This document shows, in pieces, positions 1-11,465 of a DNA stretch of 64,000 bases. A program made the translations under genes and the position numbers. Numbering within the stretch: position 1 is the stretch's first letter; every line of letters begins with the position of its first letter. The notes beneath the pieces were generated by a model. That model saw only the letters and a list, made by a program, of their open reading frames with translations, ran no database searches and was not told the DNA's origin. Origin of the DNA: Aquimarina agarivorans (lineage in GTDB: Bacteria; Bacteroidota; Bacteroidia; Flavobacteriales; Flavobacteriaceae); the NCBI RefSeq assembly GCF_000218485.1, contig NZ_AFPB01000181.1, positions 29,844-93,843 of the forward strand, in the 5' to 3' direction.

Positions 1-129
1 AAATGATTGATTTTTTAAATTTTAATAAAAAATAAGAAAATAGTTAAATACTTATTTTTTATTAAGTATTAATGCGTAATTTTGAGATAGATTTACGTAT
101 AAGATTACGTAAGAAAAATACTATAAAAT

Positions 130-203
130 AGTATCCCTGTTTATTAGAATATTGTTAGTATTCAAAATAGTTAAGCTTTGACTCGTTTTGCAACAGGGAT
201 ACT
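130..203. repeat. 12-bp inverted repeat downstream of moeA
   Basis: AGTATCCCTGTT (130-141) and AACAGGGATACT (192-203) are perfect reverse complements separated by 50 bases. The repeat lies just after the moeA stop codon on the minus strand, and T-rich sequence follows on both sides. It may act as a weak bidirectional terminator or mRNA end structure. The long loop is not typical of a factor-independent terminator, so the role is inferred. A smaller hairpin, ACTATaaaATAGT, abuts its left arm. Confidence 0.4.
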
Positions 204-213
204 TGTTTTTTTA

Positions 214-1388
214 TTATTTAGGAAGTAAAATCACTTCTACTTTTTCAAATGATTTGATAAAATTAGTGTTTTCAGGTATAAAAACCAAAGCATTCGCATT
301 GTTGAAGCCCTGAATCATTGCAGAGCTTTGATAGCCTACTATTTCCACATTTTTTTTGTTACTATTGCTTTTAAAAATTGAGCTCGTACGCCTTTTACTT
401 GGTAGTCATGACTTATTATCTTTTCTGTTTTGGGTAAATGAATTTGATGGTGTTGAGAAAAATTTCGTAGTAATGGAAGGGCATAAATATAAAAGCAAGT
501 TAATGCTGAAGCAGGATTTCCCGGTAAGGCAAAAATATAAGTATGGTCTTTTTTTCCAAAAAATAGCGGCTTGCCAGGTTTCTGTTTGATTTTGTAAAAA
601 ATTTCAGTCGTGTTCAAATTTCTTAAAGCTTTTCCTACAAAATCATAATCTCCTACCGATATTCCACCGCTCACTAAAACAAAATCATTTTCAGCAATTA
701 CTTTACTCAATAAATCTTTAGTACTTTGATAATCATCTTTTACTTTATAAATACTGTAATCATGAATGTGATCATTTTCTAATGTAGTACTCAGTAGTAT
801 GGAATTACTTTCGTATATTTTACCTGCTGGAAGTGTTTTTCCTGGAGTAACAAGTTCGCTACCAGTTATTACAATGCCAACTTTAGGTTTTGGATAAACG
901 TTTAGTTCGGCGATGCCCAAGCTGGCCAAAAAACTTAATTTTGATGGGGTTAACTTACTTCTTTCTGCCAAAGCAAGTGCTCCTTTTTTTATTTGTTCTC
1001 CTAAAGGGCGAATATTTTGTTCGTCAACAGGTGGTTCTTGCACTTGTAAGGCTCCTTTAACAACTTCGGTTTTTTCTTGCATAATTACTGCGTTGGCACT
1101 GTTAGGTACAGCAGCTCCAGTAAATATACGAACAGCATCTCCTACATTTAGTTGTACATCAGCAGCGTCTCCCGCTTTTATTTCGCCAATTATATTGTAA
1201 ATATTTGTTTCATTAGTGTTTACGGCGTAACCATCCATTGCAGATTGCCTAAATGGGGGCATATTTATCAAAGCATGCACATTTTCAGCGGTAGTATAAT
1301 TTAAGCATTTTGAAATAGGTAGCCTTATTGGAGTAGCTTTTTGTTTGTGAGCTTCTATTTTTTGTAAAGCTTCAGCAACTGAAATCAT
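214..1388 (-). CDS. moeA: Molybdopterin molybdotransferase MoeA, frame broken near the 3' end
   Basis: MoeA inserts molybdate into adenylylated molybdopterin in molybdenum cofactor synthesis (cytoplasm). Visible family motifs are PPFRQSAMDGYAV near residue 45, GKIYESNS, VLVSGGISVGDYDF, KQKPGKPLFFG and ALPGNPASAL. I start at the ATG at 1388 (MISVAEALQKIE), which matches the family N-terminus; an in-frame ATG at 1415 adds nine residues. The reading frame stops at 339, but the other frame continues from the T8 run at 350-357 to a TAA at 214-216 and encodes a typical MoeA C-terminal domain (VEIVGYQSSAMIQGF, then NANALVFIPE, ending VEVILLPK). One extra base in that homopolymer would restore a protein of about 390 residues. 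This may be a sequencing error, a real lesion, or slippage. No other molybdenum gene is nearby. Confidence 0.85.
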
Positions 1389-1748
1389 GGTATAATTTTT
1401 TGTAAAAATACGCAATGCTATGCATAACTTAAACAGACTAGATATTGAATTTTTTTTCTAGTGCAATGTTGATATGTCAATAATTAAAGGTACTGAGGTG
1501 TAAAGTTATTTTTTTGTGCTTAAGGCTACTCTAACGTGAATAAAATATTAATAGCTATTTCACAGTACGGATTAAAATTAGTAGCTACAAAATAATAAAG
1601 TGCGAATTTGCTTTGTATTTTTTTATTACACTTTGGGGCGAAATGTTGCTACTAAAGTTGAGCAATACAAACAAAAACGCACTTGTTTTAGGTTAAGTTT
1701 TTTATGGGGTAAATGAGCAATAAAAACGTTAGTTTTTTGAAGAGGTGA
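1389..1748. other. Intergenic gap, 360 bases
   Basis: No convincing ORF, RNA gene or terminator was seen between the moeA start and the end of the next minus-strand gene. The stretch is AT-rich with several T runs. It must hold the moeA promoter, but I could not find a clear TAnnTTTG box on the minus strand. Confidence 0.4.
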
Positions 1749-2579
1749 TTAAAATCCTGAAGCACAGTTAGAAAAAAGTAACATAGCCTTTTCAGATATT
1801 TCATTTAATTTTTCGGTATATCTGAATTTAGTATCGTTTAACTTTTCAACTTTTAGTTGTTGTTGAGTAAAGGTGTAGTTTTGTTTTGCGGCTCTATAAG
1901 CTTGTTCGCAGCCAAGCGTTTTGGCTAATTTGGTGTAAGCACTTTCAATTTGAGCTAAGGCAGCTTCGGCGTTTGATTTTATAGATAATTGTTTTTGTAA
2001 TTCTAAATGTTTTTCCTGTTTAAGTTTTAGCTCTTCTTGTTTTTTTAATTCAAGCTTTTGTTTTAGCTCTTTTTGAAGTCTAACTAGTTCTTCCTGCTCT
2101 GCCAATAATTCATCCCGTTCAGCGGCTATGTTGTCAAAATCATCATCGTAGCTATTGTCAGCTACTGCAAAGTTGTCCAAAGATTCACTTCTGTTTTTGT
2201 ATTTGGAAACGTCTGTGTTAGCACATATGGATAATGCATCGATCATTTTTTTAGCTTTTTCTCTAGCTCTTTTGGCGTAAAAACGACTGCGTTCCCAAGT
2301 ATTTTCTTCCAAAGATTTTTCAGCGGCTACAATTCCTTCGTAAGCATAATTTGAAGCATCATTACAACCACAATTTGCAGTTACTTGTTCAACTTCACTC
2401 AACGTTTCAATAGCTTTTTCAGTCCATTCTTGGACATGATCCGTATTGGTAGCCTCGTAGGCGTTGTTTGTATGTGCTACACTATAGTTAGCTGCACTAA
2501 AGGCATCATTACATTCCGATTGGCTGTAAATATTTACAAAAAAAAGTAGACTAATGATTAAAATTGAAAAATTTTTCAT
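1749..2579 (-). CDS. Exported coiled-coil protein of unknown function
   Basis: The 276-residue product begins with a signal peptide (MKNFSILIISLLFFVNIYSQ, likely cleaved after YSQ), so it should be exported. The mature part begins SECNDAF and has further cysteines (CGCND, SICAN, LGCEQ, FSNCAS), most of them in helical segments. Residues about 160-205 are very rich in E, K, L and Q (heptad-like), indicating a coiled coil between two alpha-helical regions that both contain an A-Y-x-A type pattern. No enzyme motif was recognised. It stands alone, with a TATCTTTG -7 box about 35 bases upstream of its start. Function unknown. Confidence 0.75.
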   Translation of the reverse strand: MKNFSILIISLLFFVNIYSQSECNDAFSAANYSVAHTNNAYEATNTDHVQEWTEKAIETLSEVEQVTANCGCNDASNYAYEGIVAAEKSLEENTWERSRFYAKRAREKAKKMIDALSICANTDVSKYKNRSESLDNFAVADNSYDDDFDNIAAERDELLAEQEELVRLQKELKQKLELKKQEELKLKQEKHLELQKQLSIKSNAEAALAQIESAYTKLAKTLGCEQAYRAAKQNYTFTQQQLKVEKLNDTKFRYTEKLNEISEKAMLLFSNCASGF

Positions 2580-2613
2580 GCTATTAGGTTGATTTAATTT
2601 TATTTGTGTTTTA

Positions 2614-2621
2614 CAAAGATA
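2614..2621 (-). promoter_or_regulatory. Promoter -7 box for the coiled-coil protein gene
   Basis: On the minus strand the bases read TATCTTTG, a perfect match to the Bacteroidota -7 consensus TAnnTTTG, about 35 bases upstream of the start codon at 2579. No clear TTG was found at the -33 position. Confidence 0.45.
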
Positions 2622-2747
2622 ATATAATTTTGCATTTAATCGAATAAAAATGCTTTTAATCCATTATTTAATATGTTAAAATTTTCCAAAAAATAATTTA
2701 ACTTACTTTAACTTAGTAGTTAATTTTATAATAAGTATATTTAAATT

Positions 2748-3257
2748 ATGAGATCAGCCATAGTATCAGCAATCAATCAACATTTAAATCAAGCTAGTTT
2801 ATTACTAGATGTAATTACTAATCAACAATATACTGATGAGAGTGTAGGCCCTTATTACTCAAGTGTTGGCTCGCACCTTCGACATACTCTTGACTTTTTT
2901 AATTGCGTTATTGACGGTTTGGATCATAATCAAATTGACTTAACGGCTCGTAAACGGCAAGAAGAGGTGGCTACTGATAAAGAAGTTGCTAAATTGCATA
3001 TTGCAAGAATTCAAGAAACTCTTGTAAGTTTTTTGGATATAAATACCGATTATCTGCTACATGTTACCGATAATCTAGGGCAAGGGAATGTAACAGTCAA
3101 TTATACACTTGACAGTATTATGGCGCACGCAAACAGTCACGCAGTGCATCATTTTGCAACTATAGGGTATGTTTTGCATCAATTAAATGTGGAACATACC
3201 ATAAAAGGTTTTGGATACAATCCTACAACGCCAATAGAAAAAAGAAAGGGGATTTAA
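2748..3257 (+). CDS. DinB-like (DinB/YfiT fold) putative metal-binding protein
   Basis: The 169-residue protein resembles the DinB four-helix bundle family, small metal-binding proteins that include bacillithiol- and mycothiol-dependent enzymes and many of unknown activity. Candidate metal ligands are histidines in GSHLRHTLDFF (about residues 42-52) and in HANSHAVHHF (about 127-136), spaced as in DinB proteins. No signal peptide is present. Its stop codon overlaps the stop of the convergent small gene on the other strand (shared TTAA at 3254-3257). Family placement is by pattern; the substrate is unknown. Confidence 0.7.
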   Translation: MRSAIVSAINQHLNQASLLLDVITNQQYTDESVGPYYSSVGSHLRHTLDFFNCVIDGLDHNQIDLTARKRQEEVATDKEVAKLHIARIQETLVSFLDINTDYLLHVTDNLGQGNVTVNYTLDSIMAHANSHAVHHFATIGYVLHQLNVEHTIKGFGYNPTTPIEKRKGI

Positions 3258-3484
3258 TCAAAAAAACTTTTTAGCATAAGATTCAATCCTTTTAATATAA
3301 GGAATATGGCTAAAAACATGATCAGGACTCCTGGTATAAGTACGACTAAAAACCAAGGGTGATCTTTATTCATAAAAGCATTATATACAATTACTGGCCC
3401 CAAGGCAATAGCGCCTAAAGCCATTACTAAGGTTTTTACGCCTTTTGCCAGTAATTCTTTGTTGGTTTTTTTTTGATTTTGCAT
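3254..3484 (-). CDS. Small two-helix membrane protein, DUF6095-like
   Basis: The 76-residue product has two hydrophobic spans, roughly residues 16-36 (GVKTLVMALGAIALGPVIVY) and 44-67 (PWFLVVLIPGVLIMFLAIFLI), after a lysine-rich cytoplasmic start. This matches the small flavobacterial family I know as DUF6095, often found next to murQ. It follows murQ on the same strand with a 2-base gap, so the two are co-transcribed. Function unknown; a link to cell-wall recycling is inferred from position only. Confidence 0.7.
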   Translation of the reverse strand: MQNQKKTNKELLAKGVKTLVMALGAIALGPVIVYNAFMNKDHPWFLVVLIPGVLIMFLAIFLILKGLNLMLKSFFD

Positions 3485-3486
3485 AG

Positions 3487-4296
3487 TTATTTTAGGGATT
3501 CTAGTGCTTTTCTTACATTACCATATTTACTAATAAGTTTTTTTGCTTCAATGTGTGGGATATTTGCAGTATCTACAAGCATTTGAATGGCTCTTTCCAC
3601 TAATTTGTCGTTGCTTAGTTGCATATCAACCATTCGGTTTCCTTTTATTTTGCCAAGTAATACCATTGTGGCAGTTGAAATCATATTTAAGGTCATTTTT
3701 TGAGCGGTACCCGCTTTCATCCTGGAGCTGCCAGTCACAAATTCAGGACCTACGTTAATTTCAATAGGGAATTGCGCTTCTAACGCAAGTGGACTATCAG
3801 GATTGCAAGTAATGCAAGCAGTAGTTATTTGATTGTTATTGCATTTTTTTAATGCATGAATCACATAAGGCGTTGTACCCGATGCAGCAATACCTATAAC
3901 AATATCTTTAGAGGTTATTTTTTTTTGTTGAAGATCTAACCACCCCTGAATGATATCATCTTCGGCATTTTCAACAGCTTTTCTAATAGCGGTATCTCCA
4001 CCAGCAATTAAACCTTGTACCAATTCGTGAGAAACACCAAAAGTAGGTGGGCACTCGCTAGCATCTACAACACCCAGTCGGCCACTGGTACCTGCACCAA
4101 TATAAAAAATTCGCCCCTCTTGCTTTAGCAAAAGCGCAGCGCGTTCAATAACACTACTAATTTGAGGAAGTGCTTTTTCAACCGCAAAGGCAACAGTTTT
4201 ATCTTCATTATTTATACTCTTTATCAACTCAAGAGCAGTCATGTGCTCTAAATTTGAATAATTGGATTCTTGCTCTGTTATTTTTTTAAAAGACAT
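3487..4296 (-). CDS. murQ: N-acetylmuramic acid 6-phosphate etherase
   Basis: MurQ cleaves the lactyl ether of MurNAc-6-phosphate to give GlcNAc-6-phosphate and D-lactate during peptidoglycan recycling in the cytoplasm. The 269-residue sequence shows the sugar-isomerase (SIS) domain: IFYIGAGTSGRLGVVDASECPPTFG near residues 64-89, containing the SxxE region, then GIAASGTTPYV near 134-144 and the family signature GPEFVTGSSRMKAGTAQKM near 182-200. Length is normal for the family. The start ATG lies only five bases downstream of a perfect TACCTTTG -7 box, implying a leaderless or nearly leaderless mRNA. It is followed by the DUF6095-like gene. Confidence 0.95.
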   Translation of the reverse strand: MSFKKITEQESNYSNLEHMTALELIKSINNEDKTVAFAVEKALPQISSVIERAALLLKQEGRIFYIGAGTSGRLGVVDASECPPTFGVSHELVQGLIAGGDTAIRKAVENAEDDIIQGWLDLQQKKITSKDIVIGIAASGTTPYVIHALKKCNNNQITTACITCNPDSPLALEAQFPIEINVGPEFVTGSSRMKAGTAQKMTLNMISTATMVLLGKIKGNRMVDMQLSNDKLVERAIQMLVDTANIPHIEAKKLISKYGNVRKALESLK

Positions 4297-4690
4297 ATAT
4301 GCAAAGGTATTTAACCTTTTATAAATACGTTGATGCTTCGTGTAAATTTTCGAAATTGTGCTTGTAATTTTTTTTAATTTCTTTTACTCATATTGAAAAG
4401 ATGCTACACGAAAAACATTAAATAACAATCGGTATCATACTTTTTTGATTTTCAAATTTTTAAAAACATTTCATTAATAAAGGGACATTTTTTCTGTAAA
4501 TAAATAGAAAATAATTAAATTAAAGATTGTAACAATTTGATTTGTAGGGGCTGTTTTTTATACCTTAAGTGAAATGGTTATTATTTTTAAAATTTCAAAT
4601 GCTAGTGATTTTGAGTAAATTTTTTGGGGTGTAGCATTTATACCTTTTTAAAATAATGCGCTTTAAGTTGAAATTATTTGCTTTGAATTA
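4297..4690. other. Intergenic gap, 394 bases
   Basis: Apart from the murQ promoter box at 4302-4309, the gap holds AT-rich sequence with no supported ORF, RNA gene or strong hairpin. Two TATACCTT words occur around 4559 and 4639 but show no clear structure. Confidence 0.4.
4302..4309 (-). promoter_or_regulatory. murQ promoter -7 box
   Basis: On the minus strand the sequence is TACCTTTG, matching TAnnTTTG exactly. The ATG of murQ begins five bases downstream, so transcription should start at or next to the start codon. A -33 TTG was not evident. Confidence 0.55.
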
Positions 4691-5539
4691 CTACTCTAGT
4701 TGGTTGTTTGGAATAAGGGAAACATCTTTAGTAAATACCTCGTTGACACGGAAGTATCCAAAGGGAAAATCATCAGGATCAGTGGTGTTTGCGATATTAC
4801 CACGCGCATCAAATGGGGTGGTAGCAAATGGGCCGTTGCTTGATTCGCCAGATAATTCAATAATAGCGTTTACGTAACTATGAAAACGCTTGTCGGACCC
4901 CAAAAATCTAATTTTAAAAACATCTCCTTTAATTTCCTCGAAAAACTGAGTGGTAGGTGTTTGTGCACCGTCCTGAAAAAAATCCTCATGTTCAATGGCT
5001 TGCAAATTACCCCAGCCAAAATCGAAAACATAAAAATTTTCCATGTTAGGAATATCTGTATACTTAATTTCTACAGCAAATTCATCTGTATCAAAATCAC
5101 TTTCCCGTTTTACTTGTACTGCTGAATCAATAGGAGTGGAGGGATTCAATTGCTCGGTACTTTCATAGGTGATATTATTATGTACTACTGTAAGCTTGTA
5201 CGCACTATTGGGGTCAATAACAAGATTGTCACTAGGTGCATTTTTGTAAAGACCTTCATTAAAAGGAGTATTCAGTAAATTAAATATTTGACCTGTATTC
5301 AGGTGGGTAATGGAAACCGAAGCGTTTTCGACATAATTAGGCGCTGTAGAAAAAAAGGGAGTGCTAAATGATATTCTTACTCTGGCCTGGTCTTCAAACG
5401 TGTTGTTGGTTTCATAAACTCGCTCTAAAGCTGCGTTTATAACCAACCTCGCAGGAGATTTAGGGAGGTCAACATCAATAACTTCTTCGCAACCAAATAG
5501 TGCAAAAAATATAATGAAAAGTGAGCTTATTTTTTTCAT
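4691..5539 (-). CDS. DUF4249 family lipoprotein, partner of the TonB receptor
   Basis: The 282-residue product starts with a lipoprotein signal (MKKISSLFIIFFALFGCEEVIDVDLP; lipobox ALFGC, lipid Cys at residue 17). The EVIDVDLP start and the C-terminal GYFRV motif fit DUF4249, a Bacteroidota family usually encoded next to a TonB-dependent receptor. It is expected at the outer membrane, possibly as a surface component of the import complex; this role is inferred. The gene follows the receptor gene with a 2-base gap, so they form an operon. Substrate unknown. Confidence 0.85.
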   Translation of the reverse strand: MKKISSLFIIFFALFGCEEVIDVDLPKSPARLVINAALERVYETNNTFEDQARVRISFSTPFFSTAPNYVENASVSITHLNTGQIFNLLNTPFNEGLYKNAPSDNLVIDPNSAYKLTVVHNNITYESTEQLNPSTPIDSAVQVKRESDFDTDEFAVEIKYTDIPNMENFYVFDFGWGNLQAIEHEDFFQDGAQTPTTQFFEEIKGDVFKIRFLGSDKRFHSYVNAIIELSGESSNGPFATTPFDARGNIANTTDPDDFPFGYFRVNEVFTKDVSLIPNNQLE

Positions 5540-5541
5540 AA

Positions 5542-7917
5542 TTAAAAATTGAAATTATACGTAATCGAAGGAACAATCCCAAAAATAGCTAATCTGGTGG
5601 CTTCATTTTGTAAGGTTTCATTGTTAAAACCAAAACTAATGCTTGTTGCATTTTTTCGGTCATAGGCATTATAAACACTTAAAACCCATTCGCTTTTCAA
5701 TCTTTTTTTAGAATCAGGTTTAGGGGTGTACCCTAAAGAAAAATCCAATCTATGGAAGCTGGGGAATCTACTTGAATTACGTTCTTCAAAATCGGGCACG
5801 ATCACTCCATCTAATGGTTCAAATTGATTCGTGGGAAAAGCGGTAGGCAAACCAGTTTGAAAATTAAATGCAGCGTTGGCTTTAAATTTTTTACTTAGGC
5901 TGTAGGATGCAGTTAATGATATGTCGTGAGTTTTATCAAAATTAGTAACAAACCATTTGCCATTGTTGATGCCAGGTTCAATGGGTGTGCGGCCTTTTAT
6001 TTGTTGTTCGGTTCTTGATAGTGTATAGGCTAGCCAACCTTTAAATCGACCTTTATTTTTTTGGAATAAAAATTCCAATCCATAGGAACGACCGATGCCA
6101 TTTAACAACACTCTTTCGATGGCTTTATTGGCAATAATATTTGCGCCATCAATGTAATTAATTCGGTTTTTAATTGTTTTAAAATAGGATTCCACTGATA
6201 GACTATAAATATCATCTTTCAAGTTTTTGAAATATCCAACAGCAAATTGATTACTTAATTGCGGTTTTACAAATTGACCACTCGGTTCCCATATATCTAA
6301 TGGAGTAGGGGCAGTTGTATTGGATATTAAATGAATGTATTGTGCTGTACGTTGGTAGCTCGTTTTTATAGATGTGTTATCGCCAAAACTCATTGAAAAG
6401 CTTAGTCGTGGTTCCAGATTGGCAAAAGACTCAGTAACTTTTCTTCTTGAAACGGAGGTAATACCAATTTCTTCAGCTTCTTCATATTTTCCTAGTTCTT
6501 CATTAAAAACCACCGCTTCATCGTTAGCGTATTGAAAAATTTGATTTTGTCCTAGTCTTAAAAAGGTACTAAGCCGTAAGCCTGCATTCATGGTTATTCT
6601 TTTGCTAAAATCAACTTCTGCCTCAGCGTAATATGCAGATTCAATAGCGAATTTTTTAGTTAGCTGTTCCTCGCGTATTGCAGAATCTTCAGTACTTGGG
6701 GCAATTTTACCAGGATTAAAATCGTAGTAAAGCTGATTGGTTCCAAATCTAAAAGTAGTAGCATTGTTCTTATAATTTACGAAATCATATTTAAAATTCA
6801 AATTCGAAATCCCAGAATTCCACGTAAAACCAACAAAATCTAAATCTAATTGATAATTGTAATTGGTGTAAATTAATGAAGCATTAGAAAATAAATTATT
6901 ATGGAAAGTATTATTCCATCTTAAATTGACAAAACTATTTCCGTACTGATTAAAAAATTGACCGTTAAATTCGAAAATGTCGTTTCCTAAATAAGACGAC
7001 AGGTATAATTTATTTTTGTCGTTAATTATATGTTTAAGTTTTAGGTTAACATCGTAAAAGAGCGCTCGATTATTAATATTAAATAATGGTAGAAAAAGAT
7101 GAACGTATGAACTGCGTCCACCTAAAAGAAATGAGGTTTTTTCTTTTGCCAGTGGGCCTTCAATTAATAATCGGCTGGATACAAGACCAATTCCTCCTTT
7201 GGTGTGAAATTCTTTATTGTTACCATCTTTTTGAGAAATTTCTAAAACAGAGGCGATACGTCCACCATAGCGACTTGGAATACCTCCTTTATATAGCTTT
7301 AGGTCCTTTATAGCATCGGGGTTAAAAATTGAAAATACGCCAAATAAATGCGAAGAGCTAAATAGTGTAGCTTCATCAAGTAAGATTAAGTTTTGGTCTG
7401 TTGATCCGCCTCTAACATTAAATCCGGATGAACCCTCGCTGGAAGTGCTTACTCCTGGTAACTGAGTTAATGCTTTAATAACATCAACCTCCCCAAGTAC
7501 AGCAGGCAGATCCTTTATTGTTTTTATAGAAAGTTTGTTGACACTCATTTCAGGAGTTTTTATTTTAAACTGTTTTGGAGTATTTTCAACAATAACTTCT
7601 TTTAACGTTTGTCTGTCTTTTATTAATTTGATATTAACATTTCTGTCAGCATTCAAACTCACTTGAACTTCATTAGTTTCATAACCAATGTAGCTGTAAT
7701 TAATGATATGAGTGCCTGAGGGAATAGTAATTGAAAAAAAACCGTATTTGTTTGTTACAGTACCTTTGTCCAAATCTGTAATGTAGATAGTTACTCCAAT
7801 TAAAGCTTCATTACTATCCGCATCAGCTATAGTTCCACTTAGTGTAACTTTTTGTGCTAAAATTAGTAACGGGAAAGTAAAAAAAAGAAAACCTAAAAAG
7901 GAACTTTTAAGATTCAT
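5542..7917 (-). CDS. TonB-dependent outer-membrane receptor with carboxypeptidase-like regulatory domain
   Basis: The 791-residue protein has a signal peptide ending at LILAQ, then a carboxypeptidase-D-like regulatory beta domain (about residues 23-110, VTLSGTIADADSNEALIGV), a plug domain with GFNVRGGSTDQNLILLDEA near 164-182 and a GGIPSRYGGRIASVLEI segment, and a long beta-barrel ending in an aromatic residue (SITYNFNF). This is the TonB-dependent transporter architecture, which imports a ligand across the outer membrane using TonB-ExbBD energy. It lacks a SusD partner; the downstream DUF4249 lipoprotein takes that position. The ligand cannot be told from the sequence. Confidence 0.92.
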   Translation of the reverse strand: MNLKSSFLGFLFFTFPLLILAQKVTLSGTIADADSNEALIGVTIYITDLDKGTVTNKYGFFSITIPSGTHIINYSYIGYETNEVQVSLNADRNVNIKLIKDRQTLKEVIVENTPKQFKIKTPEMSVNKLSIKTIKDLPAVLGEVDVIKALTQLPGVSTSSEGSSGFNVRGGSTDQNLILLDEATLFSSSHLFGVFSIFNPDAIKDLKLYKGGIPSRYGGRIASVLEISQKDGNNKEFHTKGGIGLVSSRLLIEGPLAKEKTSFLLGGRSSYVHLFLPLFNINNRALFYDVNLKLKHIINDKNKLYLSSYLGNDIFEFNGQFFNQYGNSFVNLRWNNTFHNNLFSNASLIYTNYNYQLDLDFVGFTWNSGISNLNFKYDFVNYKNNATTFRFGTNQLYYDFNPGKIAPSTEDSAIREEQLTKKFAIESAYYAEAEVDFSKRITMNAGLRLSTFLRLGQNQIFQYANDEAVVFNEELGKYEEAEEIGITSVSRRKVTESFANLEPRLSFSMSFGDNTSIKTSYQRTAQYIHLISNTTAPTPLDIWEPSGQFVKPQLSNQFAVGYFKNLKDDIYSLSVESYFKTIKNRINYIDGANIIANKAIERVLLNGIGRSYGLEFLFQKNKGRFKGWLAYTLSRTEQQIKGRTPIEPGINNGKWFVTNFDKTHDISLTASYSLSKKFKANAAFNFQTGLPTAFPTNQFEPLDGVIVPDFEERNSSRFPSFHRLDFSLGYTPKPDSKKRLKSEWVLSVYNAYDRKNATSISFGFNNETLQNEATRLAIFGIVPSITYNFNF

Positions 7918-8436
7918 GAAGGTTTGATTTATATAGTTACTAAGGTACTATTTGATTTTTTATTAATAAGGATCGTTACTGTTTTAAATTGACTTTATAA
8001 AGTAATTGTTGACTGAACCGAATAACGGTAGCTAACTTAAATGTGCTAGCAACCTAATAATTTCAGTAATTACTATTTATTTTAATTAAAACAATTTAAA
8101 ATCATCAGTAATATTACTAATAATGCAGACGTATTATTTTGCGATTTGTTACAATCAAAGTTGATTTTAAATTATTGGTAAAGGTTTTTAGTGTTGTTAA
8201 ATTTGTAGCATCATTTATAAAAAAATAAAACAGCTCATTTTTTACTTGATATTCAAAAATAGAACAACATCGTAGTTAGGGCTATGCTTATGGTTTCTTG
8301 CTCATTAAAACAAAAAGCCACTAACTTTATTTGAGCAACTTAAAATCAGGACTAGTAAAGTGATTTAACGGGGTAAAAATAACAAAGCCAAATCAAAATA
8401 GATTTGGCTTTGTTGTAAAGTTAAAGTGTTCATTTT
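7918..8436. other. Intergenic gap, 519 bases
   Basis: The gap holds the icd terminator (8381-8414) near its right end and presumably the TonB receptor promoter near its left end, where the minus strand carries TACCTTAG (7940-7947), one mismatch from TAnnTTTG. The remaining sequence is AT-rich and shows no supported gene or RNA. Confidence 0.4.
8381..8414 (-). terminator. Factor-independent terminator of icd
   Basis: A perfect 14-bp stem (AACAAAGCCAAATC, 8381-8394, with its complement 8401-8414) encloses a 6-base loop. On the minus strand it is followed by ATTTTTAC. It lies 22 bases after the icd stop codon. Confidence 0.85.
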
Positions 8437-11114
<2,678 letters not shown>

Positions 11115-11465
11115 TTACCCTCTTCTCTCTTTAATACGTGCTTTTTTACCTGTAAGTTCTCTAAAGTAAAAAATACGAGCTCTACGCACTTTACCTCTTT
11201 TATTTACTTCAATTTTTTGAATTGCAGGTAAATTGATTGGGAATATACGTTCTACTCCAACAGTTCCAGACATTTTACGAATAGTAAAAGTTTCAGATGT
11301 TCCTGAACCTCTTCTTTGTATTACTACTCCTCTAAAAAACTGTGTACGTGATTTTTCACCTTCTTTAATTTCGTAGTATACTGTAATTGTATCACCAGCA
11401 GAAAATTCAGGCAATTCATTTTTTGTTACAAATTCGTTTTGAACAAATTTAATTAAGCTTTCCAT
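11115..11465 (-). CDS. rplS: 50S ribosomal protein L19
   Basis: L19 sits at the 30S-50S interface and contributes to the intersubunit bridge. The 116-residue sequence shows the family hallmarks [40 protein letters not shown], the GVERIFPI block near residues 73-80, and a basic C-terminus ([27 protein letters not shown]). Length is usual for the family. It is monocistronic here, with a good promoter (11535-11567) and a strong terminator; trmD and rpsP, its neighbours in many bacteria, are not adjacent. Confidence 0.97.
   Translation of the reverse strand: MESLIKFVQNEFVTKNELPEFSAGDTITVYYEIKEGEKSRTQFFRGVVIQRRGSGTSETFTIRKMSGTVGVERIFPINLPAIQKIEVNKRGKVRRARIFYFRELTGKKARIKERRG

Noticed and set aside
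356..1200. Plus-strand ORFs antisense to moeA
   Set aside because: They lie wholly inside the conserved moeA frame, show no family motif, and have codon content of a shadow frame.
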